The position numbers were made by a program, and so were the translations under genes. From a bacterium (lineage in GTDB: Bacteria; Sumerlaeota; Sumerlaeia; MVZB01): DNA of 8,220 nt. Shown one piece after another: positions 1-5,801 of the stretch (positions are counted from its first letter, which is position 1; every line of letters begins with the position of its first letter). Where the stretch lies: contig JAMCWS010000428.1 in assembly GCA_023480605.1 (NCBI GenBank), forward strand, positions 1 through 8,220, written 5' to 3'. Below the pieces are notes generated by a model. That model searched no databases. It worked only from the letters and a program-made list of their open reading frames with translations, and was not told the DNA's origin.

Positions 1-180
1 GCCGCCCGAAAGCATGGCGTCGGGCGTTTCGAAGCCGCCCACGTCGTCATCCTGCCAGCAGTGGAGGCTGACGGGGATCTTCTCGAGGGCGGCCAGCGCC
101 GTGTCGGTATCCACGCCGATGGCGGCGTAACATTCGCGCGCGAGACCGTAGGCTTGCTCCAATTTTTTCGCGTCGATCAT
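1..180 (-). CDS. rhaA: L-rhamnose isomerase, N-terminal fragment (60 residues, cut by window edge)
   Basis: Reverse-strand translation from the ATG at 180 begins MIDAKKLEQAYGLA and reaches IPVSLHCWQDDDVGGFE at residues 35-51. This matches the start of bacterial L-rhamnose isomerase, where a VSMHCWQGDDVSGFE-type block follows a short helical lead. The enzyme interconverts L-rhamnose and L-rhamnulose in the cytoplasm, the first step of rhamnose catabolism, using divalent metal. Only 60 of roughly 420 residues are present, so the metal-binding residues are outside the window. The start is supported by an AAGGAG-type ribosome binding site just upstream. One visible difference from the E. coli block is Asp for Gly after CWQ (residue 44). 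It lies 121 bp after rnc with its own promoter candidate, so it is probably not part of the fatty-acid operon. No other rhamnose gene is visible. Confidence 0.9.
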   Translation of the reverse strand, partial: MIDAKKLEQAYGLARECYAAIGVDTDTALAALEKIPVSLHCWQDDDVGGFETPDAMLSGG

Positions 181-234
181 GGTCCTCTCCTTGTCGCTGT
201 TTCGCACACGTGCCAATCCACTATATGAAGCCGT

Positions 235-263
235 AGTATCGGCTATTCGAGCGGCGCAGTCAA
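235..263 (-). promoter_or_regulatory. Candidate sigma-70 promoter for rhaA
   Basis: On the minus strand a -35 TTGACT (258-263, 5 of 6 to consensus) is followed after 17 bp by a -10 GATACT (235-240, 4 of 6). The start of transcription would fall about 45-50 nt upstream of the rhaA ATG. Its position between rnc and rhaA suggests independent control of the sugar gene. No clear intrinsic terminator was found after rnc, so read-through remains possible. Confidence 0.5.
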
Positions 264-301
264 TCGCCGGCGCCGAAAAAGCGTCCTGCGCGGCGGTCGC
301 G

Positions 302-1057
302 TCAGGCGGGGGGGAGCGATCCGGCCAGGTCGTCGAACTCGCCGGCCTTGATTTTATCGAGGGCGCGGCGGGCGGCGTCATTTTCGGCCGCCTTGATGCG
401 CGCCCCGCTGCCGCGCGCCAGCAACCGGCCGGCAACCTTCACCTCGACATGAAAGCTTTTACTGTCGGCCGGTCCTTCCTCGCCGACGCGCGCGTAAACA
501 GGCACGATCCTGCAGACGCGTTGCGCCCACTCCTGAAGGGCCGACTTGAAATCGTCGCCCACGCCGCGCGGCGGAACGACGCCGGCGAGCGGCTGCAGAA
601 TGGACCGGCGGATGAACTGGCTGGCCGTGGCGTAGCCCAACCGCAGATAAACCACCGCAACCAGCGCCTCGAGGGCGGAACCCAGGATCGACCAGCGTTT
701 GCCGCCGCCGGTTTCGCGCTCGCCGCGGCCCAGCAGGATGATGCCCCCCAGCCCCATTTCGCCGGCCCGCCGGCCCAGCAACTGGCGGCTGACCAGGTGG
801 GCGCGCAGTTTGCTCAGCCTGCCCTCGTCGGCCTCGGGGTGTGTCGTATAAAGATATTCGCTTGTGACGGCGGCGATGATGGCGTCACCGAGGAATTCGA
901 GGCGTTCGTTGTCGTAGGCGAGGTTGTTTTCGAAGGCAAAAGAACGGTGCGTGAGGGCCTGATCCAGCGACGCCGGATCCAAGCCCTCCAGCCCGTTTTC
1001 ATGAAGGAAACGACGGAGCGAAGCTCCCCGTTCGTCGGCGGGATTACTCGGCTCCAT
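302..1057 (-). CDS. rnc: Ribonuclease III with a substituted catalytic Asp
   Basis: This 251-residue protein has the usual length and order for bacterial RNase III, the double-strand-specific endonuclease that processes rRNA precursors and other structured RNAs. The nuclease domain covers about residues 10-158 and carries the signature NERLEFLGDA at 50-59, with Glu51, Glu54 and Asp58 aligning to E. coli Glu38, Glu41 and Asp45. The double-stranded-RNA-binding domain covers about 170-238 (DFKSALQEW to AAENDAARRAL). The second acidic cluster is altered: the usual ILAD-x-x-EA reads ILGSALEA, so Ser127 stands where E. coli has Asp114, while Glu130 (E. coli Glu117) is kept. In the RNA-binding domain the first Lys of the usual SKKxAE motif is Ile221. 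The ATG overlaps the end of fabF by 14 bp and has no obvious ribosome binding site, which suggests translational coupling. Identity is clear; full activity is not. Confidence 0.93.
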   Translation of the reverse strand: MEPSNPADERGASLRRFLHENGLEGLDPASLDQALTHRSFAFENNLAYDNERLEFLGDAIIAAVTSEYLYTTHPEADEGRLSKLRAHLVSRQLLGRRAGEMGLGGIILLGRGERETGGGKRWSILGSALEALVAVVYLRLGYATASQFIRRSILQPLAGVVPPRGVGDDFKSALQEWAQRVCRIVPVYARVGEEGPADSKSFHVEVKVAGRLLARGSGARIKAAENDAARRALDKIKAGEFDDLAGSLPPA

Positions 1058-2300
1058 TGCGGCAAAAGATCAGCGTGCAGTTGTGCCCCCCGAAACCGAG
1101 CGAATTGCTCATCACGTACCGGATTTCGGCCTTGCGGGCCTTGTTGGGCACGTAATCCAAATCGCAATCGGGATCGGGATCGGTGTGGTTGATGGTGGGG
1201 GGGATGATTTGATCGCGCAGGGTCAGAACCGAGGCGATCGCTTCGACGGCGCCGGCGGCGCCCAACAGGTGGCCGATCATCGACTTGTTGGAGCTGATGG
1301 CCAGCTTGTAAGCATGGTCGCCAAAAACGGTCTTGACGGCGGCCGTTTCGTTCTTGTCGTTGAGCGGCGTGCTGGTGCCGTGCGCGTTGATATATTCAAT
1401 GTCGGTCGGCTTAAGGTTGGCCCGTTTGAGGGCCAGAGCCATCGACCGGGCGCCTCCTTCGCCTTCAGGAGCGGGGGCCGTGATGTGATAAGCGTCCGAG
1501 GTCAGGCCATAGCCCTTCACCTCGGCGAGGATCTCGGCGCCCCGCGCCTTGGCATGTTCGTATTCTTCGAGAACCAGCATGCCGGCGCCTTCACCCATGA
1601 CGAACCCCGAGCGACGGGCATCGAATGGACGGCTCGCTTCCCGGGGATTGTCGTTGAAATTGGACGTCAACGCCTGCATGTTGCCGAAGCCGGCAATGGC
1701 CACCTGGCAAATTGCGGCTTCGGAACCGCCGGCAAACATCGCCACGGCGTCGCCGCGCTGGATGATCGACGTCGCCTCGCCGATGGCATGGGTGCCGGCG
1801 GCACAGGCGGTGACCACCGACAGCGACGGCCCCTTAAGGTTCAGATCGATCGTGATCTGGCCGGGGGCGATGTTGGCGATGATTTTGGGGATAAGGAGAG
1901 GACTGATCCGGCGCGGGCCTTTTTCGGCAAGGATTCTGACCTGTTCCTCGATGTAACCGATGCCGCCGATGCCAACGCCCATCACGCAGCCGATTTCCTC
2001 GTGGCTGAGGCGGCTGACGAGAATCCCGCTGTGCTCGGCCGCCTGCCGTGCGGCGATGATGGCGTATTTGGTGAAATCCTCGATCTTGCGCACATCCTTC
2101 TTGTCGAAGAATTGTTCGAAATCGAGATTTTTCACCTCGGCGGCAATCCGGCATTCGCAACCCTCAGGGTCGAATTTGGTGATCTTGCCGATTCCCGAGC
2201 GTCCCGCCAGGAGACCTTCCCAGAAGGACGCCACATCATTGCCCAGGGGCGTGACCGCCCCCATACCCGTCACGACAACACGCCGGCCATCTTGCGTCAT
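1044..2300 (-). CDS. fabF: Beta-ketoacyl-ACP synthase II (KAS II)
   Basis: This full-length 418-residue condensing enzyme carries out elongation of fatty acids: it loads an acyl group from acyl-ACP onto a Cys and condenses it with malonyl-ACP. The thiolase-fold signatures are all visible: start VVVTGMGAVTPLGND (8-22), nucleophile Cys166 in VVTACAAGTH, His307 in NAHGTSTP, Lys339 and His344 in SNKSMIGHLLGAAGA, and the C-terminal GFGGHN loop at 402-407. The DNPREASRPFDARRSGFVMGEGAG segment is also typical of FabF. The ATG at 2300 has a GAGGG site with 9-nt spacing and lies 20 bp after acpP; its 3' end overlaps rnc by 14 bp. The acpP-fabF-rnc order is common in bacteria. Nothing in the sequence suggests loss of function. 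Confidence 0.97.
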   Translation of the reverse strand: MTQDGRRVVVTGMGAVTPLGNDVASFWEGLLAGRSGIGKITKFDPEGCECRIAAEVKNLDFEQFFDKKDVRKIEDFTKYAIIAARQAAEHSGILVSRLSHEEIGCVMGVGIGGIGYIEEQVRILAEKGPRRISPLLIPKIIANIAPGQITIDLNLKGPSLSVVTACAAGTHAIGEATSIIQRGDAVAMFAGGSEAAICQVAIAGFGNMQALTSNFNDNPREASRPFDARRSGFVMGEGAGMLVLEEYEHAKARGAEILAEVKGYGLTSDAYHITAPAPEGEGGARSMALALKRANLKPTDIEYINAHGTSTPLNDKNETAAVKTVFGDHAYKLAISSNKSMIGHLLGAAGAVEAIASVLTLRDQIIPPTINHTDPDPDCDLDYVPNKARKAEIRYVMSNSLGFGGHNCTLIFCRNGAE

Positions 2301-2320
2301 ACGGCTATACCCTCGCCCTC

Positions 2321-2560
2321 TTAGGCTTCGACTTTTTCGGACATGTAGTTGATCGCGTCGTTCACCGTGACGATCTTCTCGGTGTCTTCGTCGGGGATTT
2401 CGATTCCGAATTCTTCCTCGAAGCGCATGATGAGTTCGACCTGGTCCAATGAGTCGGCCCCGAGGTCATCGGTGAATTTCGCATCGGGTTTGACCTGATC
2501 TTCGCTGACGCCGAGTTGCTCGACGATAATCTGCTTGACTCTTTCATCAATAGACGCCAT
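2321..2560 (-). CDS. acpP: Acyl carrier protein
   Basis: This small acidic protein of 79 residues begins MASIDERVKQIIVEQLGV and contains the phosphopantetheine attachment motif GADSLDQVEL, with Ser37 as the modified residue. Length, helix pattern and acidity fit bacterial AcpP, which carries growing acyl chains through fatty acid synthesis and hands them to the downstream FabF. The start at 2560 is chosen over an upstream in-frame ATG at 2689 because a strong AAGGAGG site (2569-2575) lies 8 nt before it and the extra 43 residues are not part of the family. It is first in an operon with fabF and rnc. fabG, often just upstream in other bacteria, is absent here; a separate exported-protein gene and its terminator lie upstream instead. 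Confidence 0.97.
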   Translation of the reverse strand: MASIDERVKQIIVEQLGVSEDQVKPDAKFTDDLGADSLDQVELIMRFEEEFGIEIPDEDTEKIVTVNDAINYMSEKVEA

Positions 2561-2568
2561 GGGTTGCG

Positions 2569-2575
2569 CCTCCTT
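2569..2575 (-). promoter_or_regulatory. Strong ribosome binding site of acpP
   Basis: AAGGAGG on the minus strand, 8 nt before the ATG at 2560. It decides the acpP start against the longer open frame that begins at 2689. Its strength fits the high expression expected for acyl carrier protein. Confidence 0.85.
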
Positions 2576-2703
2576 TTTCAGATAACCGGCTTTTAGCATG
2601 GAATCCATGTTGCCGGAACTCACGTTCGACGGGTCCATCGACAAACCCGCGATGCCAATCTCGCATACTCCTGCCAAGGAGAAGAGCAACGTAAAACAAA
2701 CAC

Positions 2704-2732
2704 TCTATACTGGCCCTCCGTTCCGAAGGCAA
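2704..2732 (-). promoter_or_regulatory. Candidate proximal promoter for acpP-fabF-rnc
   Basis: On the minus strand TTGCCT (2727-2732) and TATAGA (2704-2709) are separated by 17 bp; each matches 4 of 6 consensus bases. An A/T-rich tract of about 13 bp (2731-2743) sits just upstream of the -35 and could act as an UP element. The leader would be about 140 nt. It is weaker in consensus than the distal candidate at 2813-2842. Confidence 0.35.
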
Positions 2733-2812
2733 GAAAAAAAATATCCCTACTCCCTCTCTCCGCGGCACTTGGTCCGGCAGCGGTGGCGCCCCTTCTCAAA
2801 CGCCCCGCAAAC

Positions 2813-2842
2813 ATTATATACGCGGCCATATCATCCGCTCAA
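2813..2842 (-). promoter_or_regulatory. Candidate distal promoter for acpP-fabF-rnc
   Basis: On the minus strand a perfect -10 TATAAT (2813-2818) is preceded after 18 bp by TTGAGC (2837-2842, 4 of 6). Transcription would start about 245 nt before the acpP ATG. The GC-rich surroundings make a perfect TATAAT stand out. Together with the proximal candidate it suggests tandem promoters for the fatty-acid operon. Confidence 0.45.
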
Positions 2843-2860
2843 ACACGCCTTTTTTCAAGC

Positions 2861-2883
2861 AATAAAAAGCGGCGCCGGCACCG
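2861..2883 (-). terminator. Weak terminator-like hairpin with no obvious gene upstream
   Basis: On the minus strand CGGTG-CCGG-CGCCG forms a 5-bp stem (one G-U pair) with a 4-nt loop, followed by C then TTTTTATT (2861-2869 on the plus-strand numbering). It lies between the strong terminator at 3257-3295 and the acpP promoters. It could end a short transcript from 2884-3256 or serve as a backup terminator. The stem is short, so this is tentative. Confidence 0.3.
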
Positions 2884-3256
2884 TCTTCAATGGCCGCGCA
2901 TCCGAACCGGTTTCCGAACCGTAAAACGTCCGCGCCCAAGCCCCGTGAGAGAACGAATATTCATATCACAAAACGCGCCCGCCGCCAAGAAATGCTTTCG
3001 GCCGGCACGCCGCTTCATCCTCCCCGGCCCGCCCGTAAGCGTCGACTCGCGCGTCGTCATGTGAACGAATATCCGACATGCTGAAAAGACCCTGCGACGC
3101 CCCGAAAAGTTTGGGCCGAACCGGCAGTGAGATGTGAGTCGCCGTGGGTTTCCGAATAGACGAAGGCGCGGGAAGCACGAACGCGCTGGCTGGCGGCGGA
3201 CCATCGGCGAGCCAACGCACGGACGCGCCGCGGAAGCCGCGTGGCGGGTGACCGGC
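2884..3256. other. Gene-free stretch, no recognisable coding sequence
   Basis: About 370 bp between the terminator of the exported-protein gene and the weak hairpin before acpP. Open frames exist on both strands (for instance 2887-3258 minus), but their products are Arg/Pro-rich, lack ribosome binding sites and resemble no family I know. It contains a 9-bp direct repeat TCCGAACCG at 2901-2909 and 2913-2921, two copies of GAACGAATAT at 2951-2960 and 3063-3072, and a 5-bp hairpin CGCGG-AAG-CCGCG at 3229-3241. No tRNA-like T-loop was found. Confidence 0.4.
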
Positions 3257-3295
3257 AAAAAAAAGGGGTAACAGGCTTTTTGGACCTGTTACCCC
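3257..3295 (-). terminator. Strong intrinsic terminator of the exported-protein gene
   Basis: A perfect 11-bp inverted repeat, GGGGTAACAGG (3265-3275) and CCTGTTACCCC (3285-3295), encloses a 9-nt loop. On the minus strand it is followed at once by eight T residues (3257-3264). It lies 50 bp past the stop codon of the exported-protein gene and should separate that gene from the acpP operon. There is no T-run on the other side, so it works in one direction only. Confidence 0.93.
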
Positions 3296-3345
3296 AATGC
3301 TGATTAGTCAAGTTCGGTTAGTTGCCAGCCGATGCGTTTAACTCA

Positions 3346-5208
3346 TCAGTCGGCAAACGTAACCCTAGCAACGTTCACGCTGTGAAGCCGGACGTTGCCG
3401 GTGTTCAGGGTGACGCCACCCAAGACCACGCTGTTGGCAGAGATGATCTGCAGCAACGGGCGGAAGGCCTTGAGCGAACCGATGCCGGTGCGCGACACCG
3501 AATGGCTGTAGAAGAACGACTGATACGTCGCGGCGGTCGTTTTCGGCGTGCCGACAGGCGCGCTGTTGACGACGAGGCCCGGCGTGATGTACGAACAGCA
3601 GGTCAGTTCGTTCTGCGGCGTATCGGCGATCATGTAGATGATGTCGGGCGGGTTGGTGTTGCCCAGGGCGGCACCGGTGCTCAACATCATCTGGACGCGA
3701 TACAGGGTGTTGTTTTCCCAAGTGATCGGGAAGTTGTCAGCAATGCTGTTGCCGGTGAGCGGGTTGAAGAACGAGTCACCCGGCCACACGTTGATGACCT
3801 CAGCACTGCCGGCCAAGCCACCCCAGCCAATGGAGGCGTTTTCCGGCGACATCGTCACGATGCCACCCGTGAAGTCGACCACCGTGCCTTCAAAGTAGGT
3901 CACGGTAAAGTCGGTCACCAAGGTGGCTCCGAACGAGCCGTCGGTGATCGTTGCGGCATTGAAGACCGTGGTCGGCGTGACCTTGGCCAGGTCGAACCGA
4001 TGGACTTCAAGGGTCTGCAACGAAACGCTGCCGGAGTCGAAGTTGGCATTGATGCCCGATGAGCCGGCGTCAAGGACGCGGAAGCGGACACGCATGTCGT
4101 TGGCAGCATCCACCGCCGGAGCAAAGGCGCCGGTCGTGGCACTCGAGAACTGCGGCGTCGTGATGGCCGACGGAGTATACCAGACCTCGAAGTCCGTCCG
4201 GCCAACGGGGCCGGCCGCTTCGGCGCCGCCCGCGTTGTCCAGGAAGAAGTAGTCGAGGCCGTATCCGAACGGACCACCAACGGCGTTGCTGAAGTTCTCA
4301 ATGACCGTGTCCCACAGCGGGACGGCGTACGGCGTGGTCTGATCCGACGTCACCTTCATGCGCAGGCGCCACACGGAGTTGGCGGTCAATTGAATGAAGG
4401 CGTCGGGCGAGGTCCAAATGCCGATGTTGTCGCCAAGCAGCGGCGCGGTGACCGTCAGGCCATTGGGGGTTGACGAGAAGGTGGCCGTTCCGACCAGATC
4501 GCCGGAGGTCCACTGATCAGTCCCGGTGTAGGCGCCGTTGGCCACGAAGTCAAGCTGACGAAGCATCTGGGTCGCGCGCGGCTGTGTGCCGTAACGGTCG
4601 TTGCCGCCGGTGCCGCCGGGGATCCAGTTGTCGCTCTTGAAGGTTACGTCAACCTGGTCGTAGTTGGGAGTGAGGGTCGTTCCGTCACCGGCGAACAGGG
4701 TGAGGATCTGGGTCTCGCTGGCCAGGATGCCGTTGGTGTTGGGCGACGGATCGGGATAGTTCCCGACGTGCGGCACCGACGACAGCGGGGTCAGCACATT
4801 ATTACGAACGGTGATCGTGTTGGCATTGCCGTCAGGATTCCATTCGTAAGGGGAGACGTTGGCCAGGTTGTTAATTACTTTGCCAGCCGGAGGCGATTGC
4901 GGATCCTCGGTCGTCAAGTCCAGCGGCTGAACGCCGTTGATGAGGTAACGCGAGGTGCCCGTGCTGACCGCATAAGACCAGATCAGGTTTTCGGGCAGGA
5001 TCGACTCGTCGGAAACATAGTTGGCAAGATTAAAGGCATCCGGGTAAACAAAGTAATTGGCGTCAGGAGTCGAAAGTTCCACGTCACCAACGATGACGGG
5101 ATCGGGAATACCACTGATAACCGGAGCCATGCCGAATGCCACCGTCTGTAACCCCAACAAGGCGATGGCAACCGTCGTCATCAGGGTAATATTTATCACT
5201 TTCCTCAT
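3346..5208 (-). CDS. Large exported beta-rich protein of unknown function with two tandem C-terminal modules
   Basis: This 620-residue protein starts MRKVINITLMTTVAIALLGL, a clear signal peptide with a likely cut after Gly26 (AFG). An N-terminal domain (about 28-190) opens with PVISGIPDPVIVGDVE and ends with a LTLFAGDGT-type strand, resembling Ig- or cadherin-like secreted domains. Two similar modules follow, about 238-411 and 439-618. They share a strand core (SVWRLRMKVTSD versus NTLYRVQMMLST) and a closing strand (LEVHRFDLAKVT versus RLHSVNVARVTF), recalling carbohydrate-binding jelly rolls. The only cysteines are the adjacent pair 537-538. There is no sortase, PEP-CTERM or catalytic motif. 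The start at 5208 is preferred to the in-frame ATG at 5241 because AAAGGAGAGG precedes it, while the earlier ATG abuts a hairpin and has no such site. The gene has its own promoter and terminator. Function unknown; surface or sugar binding is only a guess. Confidence 0.85.
   Translation of the reverse strand: MRKVINITLMTTVAIALLGLQTVAFGMAPVISGIPDPVIVGDVELSTPDANYFVYPDAFNLANYVSDESILPENLIWSYAVSTGTSRYLINGVQPLDLTTEDPQSPPAGKVINNLANVSPYEWNPDGNANTITVRNNVLTPLSSVPHVGNYPDPSPNTNGILASETQILTLFAGDGTTLTPNYDQVDVTFKSDNWIPGGTGGNDRYGTQPRATQMLRQLDFVANGAYTGTDQWTSGDLVGTATFSSTPNGLTVTAPLLGDNIGIWTSPDAFIQLTANSVWRLRMKVTSDQTTPYAVPLWDTVIENFSNAVGGPFGYGLDYFFLDNAGGAEAAGPVGRTDFEVWYTPSAITTPQFSSATTGAFAPAVDAANDMRVRFRVLDAGSSGINANFDSGSVSLQTLEVHRFDLAKVTPTTVFNAATITDGSFGATLVTDFTVTYFEGTVVDFTGGIVTMSPENASIGWGGLAGSAEVINVWPGDSFFNPLTGNSIADNFPITWENNTLYRVQMMLSTGAALGNTNPPDIIYMIADTPQNELTCCSYITPGLVVNSAPVGTPKTTAATYQSFFYSHSVSRTGIGSLKAFRPLLQIISANSVVLGGVTLNTGNVRLHSVNVARVTFAD
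3355..3894 (-). repeat. Second C-terminal module of the exported protein (residues about 439-618)
   Basis: This segment aligns by eye with the module at 3976-4497. Both have a W-containing lead, a YRV/WRL beta strand, a stretch rich in P, T and N, an F-containing strand before an aromatic pair, and a closing strand ending in (K/R)VT. The similarity is at protein level only; the DNA has diverged. It carries the only two cysteines of the protein. Boundaries are approximate. Confidence 0.5.
3976..4497 (-). repeat. First C-terminal module of the exported protein (residues about 238-411)
   Basis: Partner of the module at 3355-3894. The shared pattern suggests an old duplication of a beta-sandwich domain. 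This copy contains the FEVWYTP strand and a longer segment (residues about 300-335) between core strands, and lacks cysteine. Boundaries are approximate. Confidence 0.5.
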
Positions 5209-5241
5209 GCTGTGCACCTCTCCTTTCCAAAAGATCTTCAT

Positions 5242-5293
5242 GCCTTACCCCAATGTAAGGCTCCAAGGTTGTTATGCCTTATGTCGATAAGGC
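5242..5293 (-). repeat. Two matched inverted repeats in the leader of the exported-protein gene
   Basis: Two perfect 7-bp stems lie side by side: GCCTTAC/GTAAGGC (5242-5248 and 5255-5261, 6-nt loop) and GCCTTAT/ATAAGGC (5276-5282 and 5287-5293, 4-nt loop). The arms differ by one base and the centres are 33 bp apart, about three helical turns. They lie between the promoter and the ribosome binding site, so they could be a pair of operator sites or RNA hairpins acting on translation or stability. Neither is followed by a T-run, so they are not terminators. Confidence 0.7.
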
Positions 5294-5456
5294 GTCAATC
5301 GTTCCAAACCCTTTTCCCCTCTGTCAACAGCAACCTCCCCTTTCTTTTGAGTTTTTAACGGACCCTTTTGATGCGAAGCCCGCCTCAGCATAAAAATACA
5401 CGGCATCTAAAACACAATTTCCCCCATCCTTACGAATAGATACGCCAATCTAGTAA

Positions 5457-5485
5457 CTTATATATACCCTCGGCTTGGCTGTCAA
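5457..5485 (-). promoter_or_regulatory. Near-consensus sigma-70 promoter of the exported-protein gene
   Basis: On the minus strand a perfect -35 TTGACA (5480-5485) is followed after exactly 17 bp by TATAAG (5457-5462, 5 of 6). The region upstream of the -35 is A/T-rich (TTTTTTATA), a possible UP element. The start of transcription would be near 5450, giving a leader of about 240 nt before the ATG at 5208. This is the best promoter match in the window. Confidence 0.75.
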
Positions 5486-5763
5486 TATAAAAAACCACAT
5501 TCATCAGACCCCGCCGACGGCACATCCCAAGCTCCCGTCTCTGCTTATCGACCTCGCGAACGTCCAGTATAAATCCGATATAATTCACCTGACGGGGGAG
5601 CCGGTCAGCGACCGGATTGGCTTCACGCACCTTCTTTCGGCACGACCCGACGGCGCCAGATTCGAAGGCCGGGCTCCGATTTCAAAGCGCCATCAGAGGC
5701 CGCGAGGATACGAACGCTCTACATATGCCAATTGATTAACCACAAAACGCGGCCGTTGGCAAG

Positions 5764-5801
5764 TTTTTTTTTGAGGTTCGCCGGCCCCCCGGCAAAAAAA
5801 A
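5764..5801. repeat. T9 - GC hairpin - A8 element
   Basis: Nine T residues (5764-5772), then GCCGG-CCCC-CCGGC (5780-5793, 5-bp stem), then eight A residues (5794-5801). The A and T tracts are complementary and could extend the hairpin across a 7-nt one-sided loop. The T-run lies on the wrong side of this inner hairpin for a terminator on either strand. The A8, read as U8 on the minus strand, is the 3' end of the candidate RNA at 5794-6031. Confidence 0.5.

Noticed and set aside
179..1192. Plus-strand open frame of 337 codons
   Set aside because: It is antisense to rnc and the fabF end, has no ribosome binding site, and its translation is low-complexity Ala/Gln/Gly-rich.
1083..2324. Plus-strand open frame of 413 codons
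   Set aside because: It is antisense to all of fabF, whose catalytic residues and codon pattern are unmistakable; the product resembles nothing known.
2321..2689. Longer acpP starting at the ATG at 2689
   Set aside because: The extra 43 residues are not part of acyl carrier proteins, and the strong AAGGAGG site lies just before the inner ATG at 2560.
2887..3258. Minus-strand open frame of 123 codons before acpP
   Set aside because: There is no ribosome binding site, the product is Arg/Gly-rich with no recognisable domain, and overlapping frames of similar length occur on both strands.
3346..5241. Exported protein starting at the ATG at 5241
   Set aside because: That ATG abuts the arm of a hairpin and has no ribosome binding site; the ATG at 5208 follows AAAGGAGAGG and gives a normal signal peptide.
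5579..5584. Perfect TATAAT on the plus strand in the intergenic region
   Set aside because: No -35 element lies at 16-18 bp and there is no extended -10; no gene starts within a sensible distance, so it is probably chance in an AT-rich patch.
5601..5615. Small hairpin CCGGTC-AGC-GACCGG
   Set aside because: It is a perfect but short isolated stem with no T-run, gene or partner nearby; expected by chance in this base composition.
5780..5801. GC hairpin followed by A8 read as a terminator
   Set aside because: For the plus strand the hairpin is followed by A, not T; for the minus strand the T-run precedes this hairpin. The geometry is wrong in both directions for this stem.
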